Assembly: GCA_030063045.1 (NCBI GenBank)
Contig: JAQSEB010000047.1
Span: 62,001-126,000 of the forward strand
Reading direction: 5' to 3'
Length of the DNA stretch: 64,000 nt
Origin: Pratylenchus scribneri
Lineage: Eukaryota > Nematoda > Chromadorea > Rhabditida > Pratylenchidae
The notes beneath the pieces were generated by a model, which was given only the letters and a program-made list of their open reading frames with translations, searched no databases and was not told the DNA's origin. Positions 23,959-35,226 of this stretch are shown here, in pieces; the first letter of the stretch is position 1; each line of letters starts with the position of its first letter. Position numbers and translations under genes: made by a program.

Positions 23959-25734
23959 ATGATGAAGAAACGAGAAGAAGCTAAAAATTTGTCCATCCCG
24001 ACCAAAAGCAATACTTCATCTAATGAAAGTTCTGATGAAGATGAAGAGGAAAGTCAAGCTAATTTATGGACGAAGAAAGATGAAGAAAATTTTTTGCGGA
24101 CATTGGGTGCATTGAAAACTGGCGATCCAAGGATTTATGAAGATAAAGTGGCATTTTTCAGCGAAAAGGATGACAGCAGCAGGTTTTAACTTTTAATCAC
24201 ATTCATTTGATAATTTTTATATTTTAGTTTGTCAATGTCAAATGATGGACACAATAATAACGAAATAACAGACAACAATAAAATGACACTAAAGGATTTT
24301 GAACGAAAACTTATTCTCGAACGCGGAGGACATTTAAGTGAGGATGAAGATTTTGAAGATCAACCTGGACCATCTTATCAAAAACAAGATCAACTTTTAA
24401 AAGAAGAGTTAGTCAAAAATTTGACACTTTATAATTTGTTGAAATTTGAGGTTTAAAAATGCTCTAGCCAGTTCGGATGAAGAAAGTGATTCCGGTGATT
24501 TACTAAAGAAAAGAGTCAAAACGGAGGAAGAAAAGGTTTTTATTTGAATTTTAAATATTTTTATTTATTTTATTCATTAAGATGAAAGAGGAAGAAGATT
24601 ATTATGAATGGCTAAAGAATGAGTCGTCAACTCTGAATATTCATGACAAAAATTTGGTAAGGAAAATGGAATATTTTGCACTTAAATAATTGTTTATTTA
24701 GCAAAAATTGAAGGAACGATGGGCAAAGGACGATGGATTAGAAGAAGATGAGAAATTTCTTCGAGATTTTCTTTTATACAAAAAATACGAAGGAGAAGCG
24801 GACGAAAAGGACAGGTTAGGAATTTAATCTTTTATTAAAATCGAAAATTCAATTTAAATTGTAGGATTCCAACTTATGATGAAATTATTCGCGAAGACGA
24901 AGAGGAAGATCGAGCCGATGAATTCGAGAAGAAATTTAATTTTCGTTTTGAAGAACCGGACCAAGAATTCGTAATTATTTTTATTCATTTTAAAATTTAA
25001 TAAATTTGATTATTCAGTTAAAACAATATCCGCGAACTTCGCGGGAAGCATTACGCAAAACGGAGACTAAACGAAAATTGAAGCGAAAAGAAGTGGAGAA
25101 GAAAATAGAGAAGAAGCAAAAAAAGAGGAAAATTGAACAAGTTGATATTCCATTCCGCTACCGCAGCGTCGTTCCCAACTCATTTGGTTTAACCACGGAA
25201 GAGGTTAAATAAATTAATTTTGTAAAAAATTAGTAAAATAAGATTTTGGAAGCTGATGATCGTTGTTTGAATGCATGGGCCCCAATTTCGAAGGTCAGTC
25301 AATATCGGAACGAAGATGAAGAAAGCCGTCAAATTGCCTATTTTGAACGAAAGGCGAAGAACACTCAGAAAAAACAAAAAATTCTTCATAATAGGTTTGA
25401 AAATTTTTTTTTAATTCATATAAAATAAAAATATTTAAGAGAATTATTGGATGATGTGGAAAAGGCAGAAGAAATTGGCGAATTTGCTTCTGAAGAAAAA
25501 AATGAAGAAGAAAAACCATCGACATCGCAGCCAAATATGACCAAAAAGAAGAGGAAAAAGGAGAAGTTAAACAATTCTGGACAATCAATGAAGAAGAAAA
25601 AGAAGAAATTAGAAAATGGCATAGATTTGGGTGTGGAACGGATGAAAGCTTATGGAGTTAGCCTAAAGAAGTTGAGAAGGGCCCAATTCAGCCGGAAAGC
25701 ATCGGAATTAAAACAAAAGAATAAAGAAAATTAA
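23959..25734 (+). CDS. KRI1: KRI1 homologue, 40S ribosome biogenesis factor
   Basis: Nucleolar protein needed for 40S subunit assembly. Nine exons in phase: 23959-24182, 24228-24407, 24451-24535, 24582-24656, 24702-24814, 24865-24970, 25018-25203, 25243-25394, 25440-25734. Conserved blocks: [84 protein letters not shown], and the hallmark [32 protein letters not shown]. The C-terminus is lysine-rich and nucleolar-like. The intron at 24408-24450 is only 43 bp. The upstream in-frame residues LFNR before the two ATGs at 23959 match the conserved NRYRER region, so a short extra 5' exon may exist. About 245 bp downstream of the TTD14-like gene on the same strand, so the two may be one operon. Confidence 0.9.
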
Positions 25735-25908
25735 ATGTTTCCCTCTTTTATTGTTAACTTTATATGTTGTTTTCATTCATTAAAAATTGAATAAAAATGC
25801 AGTGTTTTTAAAGATTTATTACTTTTACTTGAAAAAAAAAGAAATACAATAAATAGTAATGATCCAGTGAGATCGCAAAAACATTATGTATAGTTACGAA
25901 TAATCCAA

Positions 25909-26957
25909 TCATTTCTTGCGATTCTTCTTCTTTTCCGGCTCCCCTTTGCAATATTTCTGCTCCAATTGATCAAGGAAATTGCCCTAAAAATTTTTAAACA
26001 AATTAGTTTACAAGTTAGGCAAATGTGTAGAAAAACCTGTTGCTCGGCCCTTTTCTTTTGCTTAGCCAAAATTAATGAGGCGAGGTCATCAGTGCCTTGT
26101 CCAGTACCGCTTGTTCCGGCTTCCTGCTGCATTTCTTTCAATACTTTCTCAGCCTCCTTTGCCTCCTTTTCAGCCCTCTTAATTCGTTTAATCCTTGCGG
26201 TTGGCGGTTCATTCACAAATTTAGGGAATGCCTCCACTTCGTCCTTCTCAATAAAATAACGGATGATCTCACGAATTCCTGAAAATATATAATTTAATCC
26301 AATTATTTTAAAAAAAATTTCTTACTATCTTCTTGATGAATGTCAGCGCCAATCACTGTGCTCATTATTTTGTTCATATCGCCTTTATATTTGGTATATG
26401 CCACTTTAATTTCCTTCATCTCATCTTCTGACCCTGTGATTTAAGACTAATTTTATCAATTTCAATCCAAAATATTTACCCCGAAATTTGCGCAAAAATT
26501 CCTCAATGTCCTCTTTTGTGACCTTCTTAAACATTCCTCGCCAAGTTGAAACCCAATCTTTTGTGCTATCATTGAGGCTATCTTCGTCGTCCAAATCGCC
26601 TGAATTTATTAAGATAAATTTTAAGCAAAAATTTCAAAAAATACAAACCAGTTTCGTCGTATATTTTGCGTTTTTCTTTGTCGCTCAGAATTTGATAAGC
26701 CTTCCCAATTATTTGAAACTTTCTGGTTGCCAAATTTCTTTCATTTTCTCCATACTGGGCCGACGAAAATCTGTCCGGATGCCACAAGATTGATTGTTGA
26801 TAATAAGCCTTTTTGACTAAAAATATAGTGATATATCAATTAATTTGATTAAAATTAAACTTTTTGATTCAATCGGCGCATTGTTCCTGTCCAAATTCAA
26901 TATTTGGTAAAGATCTTTGGTACCAAAAAGCTCCACACAATCATCAAATAAGGTCAT
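25909..26957 (-). CDS. DNAJC9: DNAJC9-type J-domain protein
   Basis: Histone-chaperoning HSP70 co-chaperone. The start at 26957 gives MTLFDDCVELFGTKDLYQIL. The J domain contains KKAYYQQSILWHPDRFSS with the essential HPD, then KFQIIGKAYQILSDKEKRKI YDETG. Then come the DNAJC9-specific parts DWVSTWRGMFKKVTKEDIEE FLRKFRGSEDEMKEIKVAYT KYKGDMNKIM, and a C-terminus rich in Lys/Glu (TARIKRIKRAEKEAKEAEKV) ending KKKNRKK. Five introns of about 50 bp. Length is near 260 residues, as usual for the family. Convergent with KRI1: the two stop codons are about 175 bp apart. Confidence 0.9.
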
Positions 26958-27664
26958 CCTTCAAAAATAATAATATAGTCAATGATACAATTGTAATCTA
27001 AAAAATAAAAATTTAAAAAAATGGAAGGAGAAAAACTAATTTCCGATTGATTTAAAAAAACCCAAGCCAAGCTAAAACCACTATTTATATTTTTAATTAA
27101 ATTAAAAAATTAAATCCGTCACTTTTTTCACTAATAAAATTTCGTTAATAAAATAAACAAAAAATATCGCTCAGTGATTTTTATTTTTATGATGGCTGCT
27201 TTTTTGAAAAAAAAATTCATTTCATCATTCGAAAAAAATAATAGAAAACTTTGCGTGTAATGTTTTTTTTTTCCTCATAAATTTCCTCCGATTTTCATCT
27301 CAATTCGTACTTCATATATTCATTCGCATCCCAAACACTTATTAACTTTCCTTTATTCTATTGATTCTTAAAAGGACTTTCCGTAAACTAGTTATCCCGC
27401 AGAGAATGAATGTGCGGAAGAAACGAGCTGAAAATAGAATGTTCGTTCAAAGTATTTATAATTTCCTTTTCATCATCCAATAATCCTTGAATCGAAGTAG
27501 AAAATGCAAATGTTACATAACAAACAGCAGCAGCATAATCGTCATCCATTTTCAACAAATTAACTTCCTACTTAGATATTTACTTCAACTTTAAATCGAA
27601 CAGGTATTTTGCACTATTTTATGTAAAAATAAAAGTCTAATTTATCATTCATTCAGGCCGCCAC
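26958..27664. other. Intergenic, 0.7 kb
   Basis: Very AT-rich divergent spacer between DNAJC9 and the GILT region. A pyrimidine-rich acceptor TTCATTCAG at about 27650-27658 precedes the small upstream exon. No RNA gene or repeat seen. Confidence 0.45.
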
Positions 27665-27832
27665 ATGCTTCATCACAATTCTCGATACCGACGATTTCTC
27701 ACAAGGCCATATTTCTATTCAGTGTTCTTCATATCTTTATTTTTCCTGTTAATTTGGTGGAATTCATTGCCCCAAGACTTTGTTGAACATTTGGACGTTG
27801 AGGATCAACAACGCACAGGAATTGGAGTAATT
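27665..27832 (+). CDS. Candidate alternative first exon or small type II membrane peptide
   Basis: An ATG in strong context (GCCGCCACATG) right after an acceptor-like TTCAG opens a 56-codon exon: LTRPYFYSVFFISLFFLLIW is a membrane segment, then LPQDFVEHLDVEDQQRT and a consensus donor GTGAGT at 27833 in phase 0. The second GILT exon at 28371 also starts in phase 0, so splicing across would give a membrane-anchored GILT isoform. If unspliced, the ORF stops 8 codons later. No homologue recognised. Confidence 0.4.
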
Positions 27833-28209
27833 GTGAGTCACAAAATGGGAAAAAAATAACTAGGGTGGAAAGTGCTGACTTTACATTACAAGTAAAATAG
27901 TTGAAAAAATAAAATTTAATAGCCACGTTACACAATTGGGGGAAAGGCATAGGGCAATCCATTTCTAAGCAAGCACATTTCTCAAAAATTTTTCAGTTTC
28001 CCATAAGTATCAATCAAAGCTAGTAAAGTAAGCATCAGAGGCTAGACACCATTTATTTCTCGAGGGCTTTTTGCAATAGAAATTTTCGGATCCTTTGCAA
28101 AAAATGACACATAAAACTATTGTTTCCATTTTTCTTCCACCCCCTCCTTTACATTGACCAAATTAAACGGAACAATTGGTCCGGAAAATTGGTGAAAAAA
28201 AAGAAGGTC

Positions 28210-29149
28210 ATGATCACTGCAAAAAGAACTTTTTGCCCAATTTTATTTTTACTATTTATTTTGATACAAAAAAGTTGGCAAGAATTATTTCTAAATGAAA
28301 CCAGTGACGAAGAAGAGGAAGTAAAATTTTATCATTTATTTTTCTAATTAATAAATCCAAAATTCAACAGAAACCGCCAATTGCAAAACCACTTCCCATG
28401 GATGAGAAAAAGGCAAATATTGTTCAATTGACCGTTTTCATGGAGGCACAATGTCCGGATACAACAGGTTAATTTATTGGTTCTCATTCATCATATTTAA
28501 TTAAAATAATATTTTAGGATTTATTCGACGCCAATTGTTGCCTTCCTGGTCCAGATTGGGCGCCAGCAATCGAATTAATGTTTCAATTGTGCCTTTTGGC
28601 AAAGCCAGTTGTACGGCAGAGGAGGATGATTTCAAGTGAATTAATTCATTCAGAATTATTTAAACAATTTCAATTCTTTTAGATGTGAATGCCAACATGG
28701 AGTGAATGAATGCGAATTGAACCAATTGATGAATTGTGCCATTGATTTACTCCCTGATCCGGATAGTCATATTCCATTAATTGGATGCATTCAAGGAAAA
28801 GACAGTTTGATCTCTGCATTTAGGTTACACCATTTAATTTAATTTTAATAATTTTATTTATAAAGGAGTTGTCTGACCGGCCATTCATCAGCAGATTGGT
28901 AATTTCATCAAAATTTTATATTGATTAACATTATTTTATAGGTTATGGAAATGTACAATTGGCAAGAGGGGAAGAAGATTACATGCAATTGCCGGGAATC
29001 GGACGGCCTCAATTGGTGAAGAATTCAATTTTGTGCCTTGGGTTGTGCTGGATGGTCTCCGCGACAATGATGCATTTTATGCTTTGGAGGAAAATCTTTG
29101 CAAACGATTGAACGAACCAAAACCTCATCCTTGTTCCAAATTCTCTTAA
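28210..29149 (+). CDS. GILT-family (gamma-interferon-inducible lysosomal thiol reductase-like) protein
   Basis: Secreted or lysosomal thiol reductase family. The start at 28210 gives a signal peptide: MITAKRTFCPILFLLFILIQ. Six exons in phase: 28210-28320, 28371-28467, 28518-28635, 28683-28823, 28866-28898 (33 bp), 28942-29149. VQLTVFMEAQCPDTTGFIRR is the active-site strand. The GILT signature CQHGVNECELNQLMNC is complete, followed by FVPWVVLDGLRDNDAFYALE ENLCKRL. The redox site is CPDT, so the second cysteine of CxxC is missing. This also occurs in some invertebrate members and would change or abolish disulfide reduction. Convergent with the proteasome gene. Confidence 0.85.
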
Positions 29150-29470
29150 AAATCTTATTGTCCATTTTGGTGACGGTCCCGGTTTTTTATTAGCCTCTCT
29201 TCAACAATTTTGATATACTTATTTTAGTCATTTTAGTGCCTACTTAATTTTAAAAACATTTAATCTCATTAAATTGTTGCTAAATTTTTTACTACTTATT
29301 GTTGTATTTTTTCCATATCTCATTTGCCTTATTTTTAAATTACCAAAGAAATATGCATAATTTATTGATGTATTGATTGAATCTTTATTTATCAAAAAAA
29401 AAAATCGGTGAAAAGAATAAATATGATAACAAAACAATTTTGTCAAATTTCATATTTGAATGCTCCAAAA
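29150..29470. other. Convergent 3' UTR spacer
   Basis: AT-rich sequence between the GILT and proteasome alpha-7 stop codons. Nothing else seen. Confidence 0.4.
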
Positions 29471-30469
29471 TTAATCCTTATCCTCCTCCTTCTCAATATC
29501 CTCCTTCACTTGATTTTCCAATTGGTCAATTTCCGGTTGGTTCACTTTCTGTAAATAAAAGTTTGAATAAATTTATCAAAAATTTTGATAAAAACCTCAA
29601 ACATTCCCCGCGATGAACTGCCAACCCATCCCATTTCAATCTTCTGTCCGGTCACTCCCTCATCTCGGATGGTCAAAATAGTGCGAATCAGCTTCTTCAT
29701 AAGATCCTGTTTGTCCAATTCTTTCCCAGTTGCTTTGCGCTCCGCTTCAATTTTCTCAATTTCGGTTTTTGCTGCCTGTGCATTTTTTCTAAAATTAAAT
29801 TATTAATTGTTTAATTAAATTGAATTTTATACCCGATAGCCCATGAATAGTACTGGAAGCGTAAGCCCGATGGATCGATGCAATGAATTGAAGGACCATC
29901 CTTAATATAATTATCCAAATTAGATTATTAAAATTACAAAACAAACCTTTTCATCCCAAGCAACCAGGAAAGCCGAGACACCGTACGGACGCGAGATTCC
30001 CAAAGTAAAGATGTGAACATGTTCGCCGAGCTATTTAATAATTTATAAAATTATTTGTTCATGTTTCAAAAATGCAGACCTTTTGTGCCAAGTTTTTCAC
30101 GTCTATCGGCTCAAGGAATTCCTTCAAGTATTTATTGGCCTCTCTGCGAGCATAGCCATGAAGATTGCAAACGTCAGGATGGAGACCGGAACCGATGAGC
30201 CCAATTTTGTCGTTGACATCCATAATACGTGTGTTCGAATCCTAAAATAAAATCGTCATTTTAATTAAACTATTGTAATGACAAACCTCGACGGAAAGTT
30301 TCGATGGCACCGGTTGATCAACGCCGACCAAAACACCTTTCTTACTTCCTAGAGCGATGACTGTGACACTGGATTCAACAGCTTTTGATGCGTACTCAAT
30401 TTGGAATATACGGCCATCTGGCGAAAATGTTGCAGCGGCCAAGTCATATCCTGTTCCAATCGAACTCAT
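29471..30469 (-). CDS. PSMA3: 20S proteasome subunit alpha-7 (PSMA3)
   Basis: Structural alpha-ring subunit of the 20S core. The start at 30469 gives [20 protein letters not shown], then [14 protein letters not shown], the canonical proteasome alpha signature (YD...FSPDGR.FQ.EYA). Later parts: [76 protein letters not shown], and the acidic tail EKEEDKD typical of alpha-7. Exon 1 is 30287-30469; exon 2 starts at 30241. C. elegans name pas-7. Divergent from the BCS1 gene across 670 bp. Confidence 0.93.
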
Positions 30470-31136
30470 TTTGAATATTTTTTATTTATTATTGCTTAAA
30501 TCTTAAAACAAAAAATCTATTTAAAAAATAATAAATCATTATTCATTAATAATCATTTTCTATTTTCCCGAGTTAGTGTGTTTTTACTTTACCGGAAAAG
30601 TCGTTTAAAACATTTCAGTCAAACCATGTTTAGTTTATCGTTTATAAATCTTGGTTTTGAAACTGGTTTTCAAATATTCTAAATCCAAAAACATTATTTG
30701 GTTTTTTGGTATAATCGTTAAACGCTCCCTTCTACGCTTCTACCAGGCACATGCATTGCACGCGCACCCGGATTTCAGAAGGTTTTGTTTATTTCTTTTT
30801 TTGTGTTGTGTGTTGTGTCTAACTAATTTTCATACATGAAAATAATAATTTGGCACGCGCGTGTTCAATTAAGCTTTCGCGTGTATCGCGTTTCGGCTTT
30901 CCGCTTTCGGGATCAGAGGACTAGGACTGCCGGCCGCGGCCGGTTTAATCCATTGTCCATTCCATCGCATCTCATATTGTTTTTGTTAAAAGTAAATTAC
31001 GGGTTGATTATTTTGAATATATTTATTGTTGATTCACTCGATTAAAGTGTATTTAAATTTTTTCTTGTATTTTAAAAATCAGCAATAAATTGTTAATTTT
31101 TTTAAATTTATCTATTCAGAAATTTCGGAAAAAAAT
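30470..31136. other. Divergent promoter region PSMA3/BCS1
   Basis: AT-rich flanks around a GC-richer core at 30850-30945 that contains GCCGGCCGCGGCCGG, a long run of palindromic CG. No ORF with splice support. Likely shared promoter. Confidence 0.45.
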
Positions 31137-32761
31137 ATGAATTCTATATTGCCAACATCTAACAACGGAATAAACGAAATTGCAACATCAAGCGGCGGGA
31201 TAATTACAACAGAGGCAACCTCCGTAATGGAAAATCCACTTTTTACGGGCGGAGCTGGACTTATGGGCTTAGGAGTTCTACTTTCATTTGGCAGAAGACT
31301 TTCACTAATTGGAACATCATTATTGAAAAGAAAATTCATTTCAAGACTCGAATTGGACAATACCGATGAGTAAGCTTTTTTTTTGATTAGTAAATTGAAT
31401 TAAAAAACAATTTTAATTTAGAGCATTTCACTGGGTCTTGGATTACATCAATAAAAATAGCAGAAAGAGAGCAAATCAACTATCCGTCAATACGTCAACA
31501 ACTCAGACCGAAAGTGGCAAAATTACAAGCAATTTTATTTTCTCACCCGGACGTGGAAGCCATTTTCTCCGCTTCCAAAATAGATGGATCCAAATAAATC
31601 GGGAAAGGGAGAAGCAAACAATTCAACCGCTGGAAACTGTGACACTTACAACTTTTGGTTAATTTTTAAATTCATTTAATTAATTATTAATAAATTTATT
31701 TTAGGAGTGGATCCCACTTTTTGGAAGTCATTTCTGGAAAATGCGGCAAAAGATGCGATTTCTAAAGTAATTAAAATTTAATTAACATATAAAACAATTT
31801 TATAGTTGGAAACTGGCCTTTCTGTTTACATACCCAATGGTCCAAGTTGGAATCGTTTTGGTAATCCAAAGATGAAACGACCGCTGGACTCGGTCATTCT
31901 GGATGATGGAATAAAGGAAAGACTTCAAGCCGACATCAGCACATTTATTTCCTCCAAAAAATGGTTCATTCTGTTCATTTAATTCTATTAATAATAGTTT
32001 AGGTACACGGATCGGGGCATTCCATATCGGCGAGGTTATTTATTTTATGGACCTCCGGGAACGGGCAAAAGCAGTTTTATTTCGGCCCTCGCCGCATTCC
32101 ATGGCTATAATATTTGCATGTTGACGCTGAGCGATCGAACAATTGACGATGCCCGACTAAATCATTTGATGAACAATGCACCACCAAATGTGAGTATTTT
32201 AACTAAAAATTAATTAAAATAATTATTTCCATTTTGAAGAGTTTTATTCTACTCGAAGACATTGACAATGCATTTGTGAAGAGAGAAGCCGTGGAGAACA
32301 ATCAAATGGGAGGAGCTTTTGAAGGCCTGAACCGGGTTACAATGTCCGGCCTGCTCAATGCCATCGACGGGGTTGCCAGTTCGGAGGAGCGTGTTCTCTT
32401 CATGACCACAAATTACATTGAAAGGCTGGATTCGGCGATGATAAGGCCGGGACGGGTGGACATGAAAGAATATTTTGGCAATTGTTCGCCAATAATGTTG
32501 GAATTGGTTTGATTTATTAGTTGTTTATTAAATTTAAAAATGCATTTTCAGATGTTTCGACGTTTCTTTGAAGTTTTGCCGGATGATTTGGCAGTCGAAT
32601 TCAAGGATAAAGTTTGTTCCACTGGCCGAGAATATTCGCCGGCATCAATTCAAGGATATTTGCTCAATTTTAGGAACAGTCCGGAAGAAGCCATTGAAAA
32701 TGTGCACAAAATTAGTTCACAACCAAAAATCTGGTCATTCCCAACAATTAGCTCAAAATAA
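31137..32761 (+). CDS. BCS1L: Mitochondrial chaperone BCS1 (AAA ATPase)
   Basis: Inner-membrane AAA protein that inserts the Rieske Fe-S protein into complex III. Seven exons in phase: 31137-31369, 31422-31657, 31705-31766, 31806-31963, 32003-32189, 32240-32506, 32552-32761. The N-terminal membrane segment is [20 protein letters not shown]. The BCS1-N domain includes [14 protein letters not shown] and [16 protein letters not shown]. The AAA module has [20 protein letters not shown] (Walker A), [12 protein letters not shown] (Walker B), [42 protein letters not shown] (sensor and arginine finger). About 450 residues, somewhat longer at the N-terminus than human. The first gene of a tight same-strand run with UTP13 and PNO1. 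Confidence 0.94.
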
Positions 32762-32891
32762 AAATTGTTTTTCTTATTTGTTTTTTTATCGATAAATTAA
32801 TTTTAAAATTATTTATTTTCATTTTATTGTTTGTTCTACATTTATTGATTTATAATTTAATTATTTGTACTTCAATAAATAATAAATTTAG

Positions 32892-35066
32892 ATGAGTTGG
32901 TCTCAACAAAATAAAACTCTATCGGCTGTAGAAATTAGGAAGACACATTTGTTCGATGTTTCAACTTCCAGGTTTGTGAATATTAATTAAATGAATATTA
33001 AATGCTAATTTTATTTTAGTTTCATCAATGATTTTGATGACCACAAAAAGGATGAACCAACGATGACGACGGCTGATCAAATTGATGAGAAACAAAATTC
33101 AACATTAATTTCTTCATCCGATGAAATTTATGATTCAACATATTTGAACAATTGTTTGGCGATTGCAACGAATGATCAAGATTTGACGGTGCTCGATTTG
33201 GGCAATGGACAATGCATCAAAAGAGAAGGTTCATTTAATCAATTATTTTGGTTTTAATCATAATTTAAAAGGACATAGTCAAAGTATTTTGTGTGTGGAC
33301 TCGCCGGACTGGGATAATTCAATGTTGGCTTCCGGCTCCAAAGACAATTCCATCATTTTTTGGCGACTCAAACAATTGAAAACAATTCCAATGGAAATTG
33401 ATGGAGAAGAGAATGAAATGAATTCAAATCTAGCAGAGAAAATTATCGACCAAATTGGTATCGCCACCGGACATACTCATTCAGTGACCAGGTTTATTTT
33501 TGAATAATTTAATTAATTATTAAATTTTAGCATTGCATTTTCCCACTCCAAAACATTGCCATTTTTGGTCAGCGTCGCCCACGATTCAACCCTAAAGCTT
33601 TGGGATCTCACAAATTTGGCTGTAAAACAAGAGAAAGGCGAAGAAATAAAAAATCCGTAAGAAAGTGCACTTTTTATTATATTAAAATTTAAAAATTGAA
33701 GATTAAAAATCCAAACTTCTTCCACTGTTGTGGCCCATTCCAAGGACATAAACAGTGTGGATGTGAGCGAAAATAACAAATTATGTTTGACCGCCTCAAT
33801 GGACAAAACTGCAAAGCTATGGCATATTGATAAAAAGAAGAAGGAATTGACGCTGGCTGCCACCCTCGAAGGCCATAAAAGAGGGGTTTGGTGCGCTCGA
33901 TTCTCCAAAAATTTACAGGTTTCAAAAAAATTCTCTAAATTTATAAAAATAATATATTATAAATTTATGCCGAATTTGGAATAATTCCAGTTTTTTAACA
34001 TAAATAAATTCCAGTTGGTGGCCACTTGCAGCGGTGATTGCACAATCAAATTGTTTTCTTTGCTCGACCAAAATAATTGCATCCGAACATTGCAAGACCA
34101 TCAATTCGCTGTTCTTTCGGTTAAAATTAATTATTTTTCAATATTTTAGAAAATTATTTTTAAGGTCCTTTTCATCGACAATAGCACCAAATTGGTTTCG
34201 GTGGACGGCGGTGGACTCATCAAGATTTGGGATGTTCAAAAGGGAATTTGTGAGAAAACGGAGGAAGGCCATGAGGAAAAAATTTGGTCTCTTCGAGCAT
34301 TGCCGCCAATTGAAGAAGAATTGTCCAATTTGGCAAAGCCAAAAGCCCGTTTTGCGACGGGCGGGGCTGATGGCCGTTTAATAATTTGGGAGGACAAATC
34401 CGAAGAATTGAAGCAAAAAAGACAAAAGGAAATGGCCAAAAGGGCAACCGACCAACAAACATTGACAAATTTGTTGGATCAGGATCGTCTTTTTGAGGCG
34501 CTGGTTTTAACCCTGGATTTGGACCAACCATTTCAGTCAGTTAAATTAATTTTTACAAATTTTTGTAAATTATTATTTTGGTAGATGTTTGAAAGTTTTG
34601 AACAAATTATTTGAAGGAAAAGAAGTAGAGGAAAATATTCACGAACAAAAATTAATTGAATTAATAAAACGGCTGAATTCCATCCAACTTTCCAAATTGC
34701 TCGATTATGCCGCCCAATGGAATACGAATACACGGACATATACGGTTTGAACAAAAAAAAAGAATTAATATTTATTTATATTTAAAAAATTTAATTAAAA
34801 TATTTCATCTAATTTATTTACAATTTTTTAGATTGCCCAAATTGTTTTGAATTGTGTGCTAAAAAGTGTTCATCCGAATCAAATTCTAAAATTGCCGAAT
34901 ATCCAAACAATCATTGGCGGATTTTTATCCTATTCGATAAGGTTTTATTTTTTATTTTACACATTTTCTTTCAGCAAATTTTAGGCATTATGAACGGCTG
35001 AAGAATTTACGCCGGAATGCAGCCCATTTGGATTATATGTTCACAAAAATGCGAATGTTGGATTGA
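32892..35066 (+). CDS. TBL3: UTP13/TBL3 WD40 protein, apparently lacking most of the first beta-propeller
   Basis: Component of the UTPB module of the SSU processome (18S rRNA maturation). The ATG at 32892 directly follows AAATTTAG, a good trans-splice acceptor. WD repeats: [47 protein letters not shown] with [75 protein letters not shown]. The UTP13 C-terminal domain is clear ([63 protein letters not shown]). Human TBL3 has two propellers; here only about one blade precedes the second one, and the 130-bp gap to BCS1 leaves no room for more exons. Either a truncated homologue or a split gene. Confidence 0.85.
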
Positions 35067-35226
35067 AAAGATATTTTTTAAAATTATTTGTTGATTTTTT
35101 TTTAAATTTTTTAACTGTTTAAATTTGTTAAAAATTATTTTTCACAATTCTTTCATGGTTAATGACCAATAATTTATAATTTTTCTTACATCAATTTCCT
35201 TTATTTATAATTTTCATTAAAGAATT

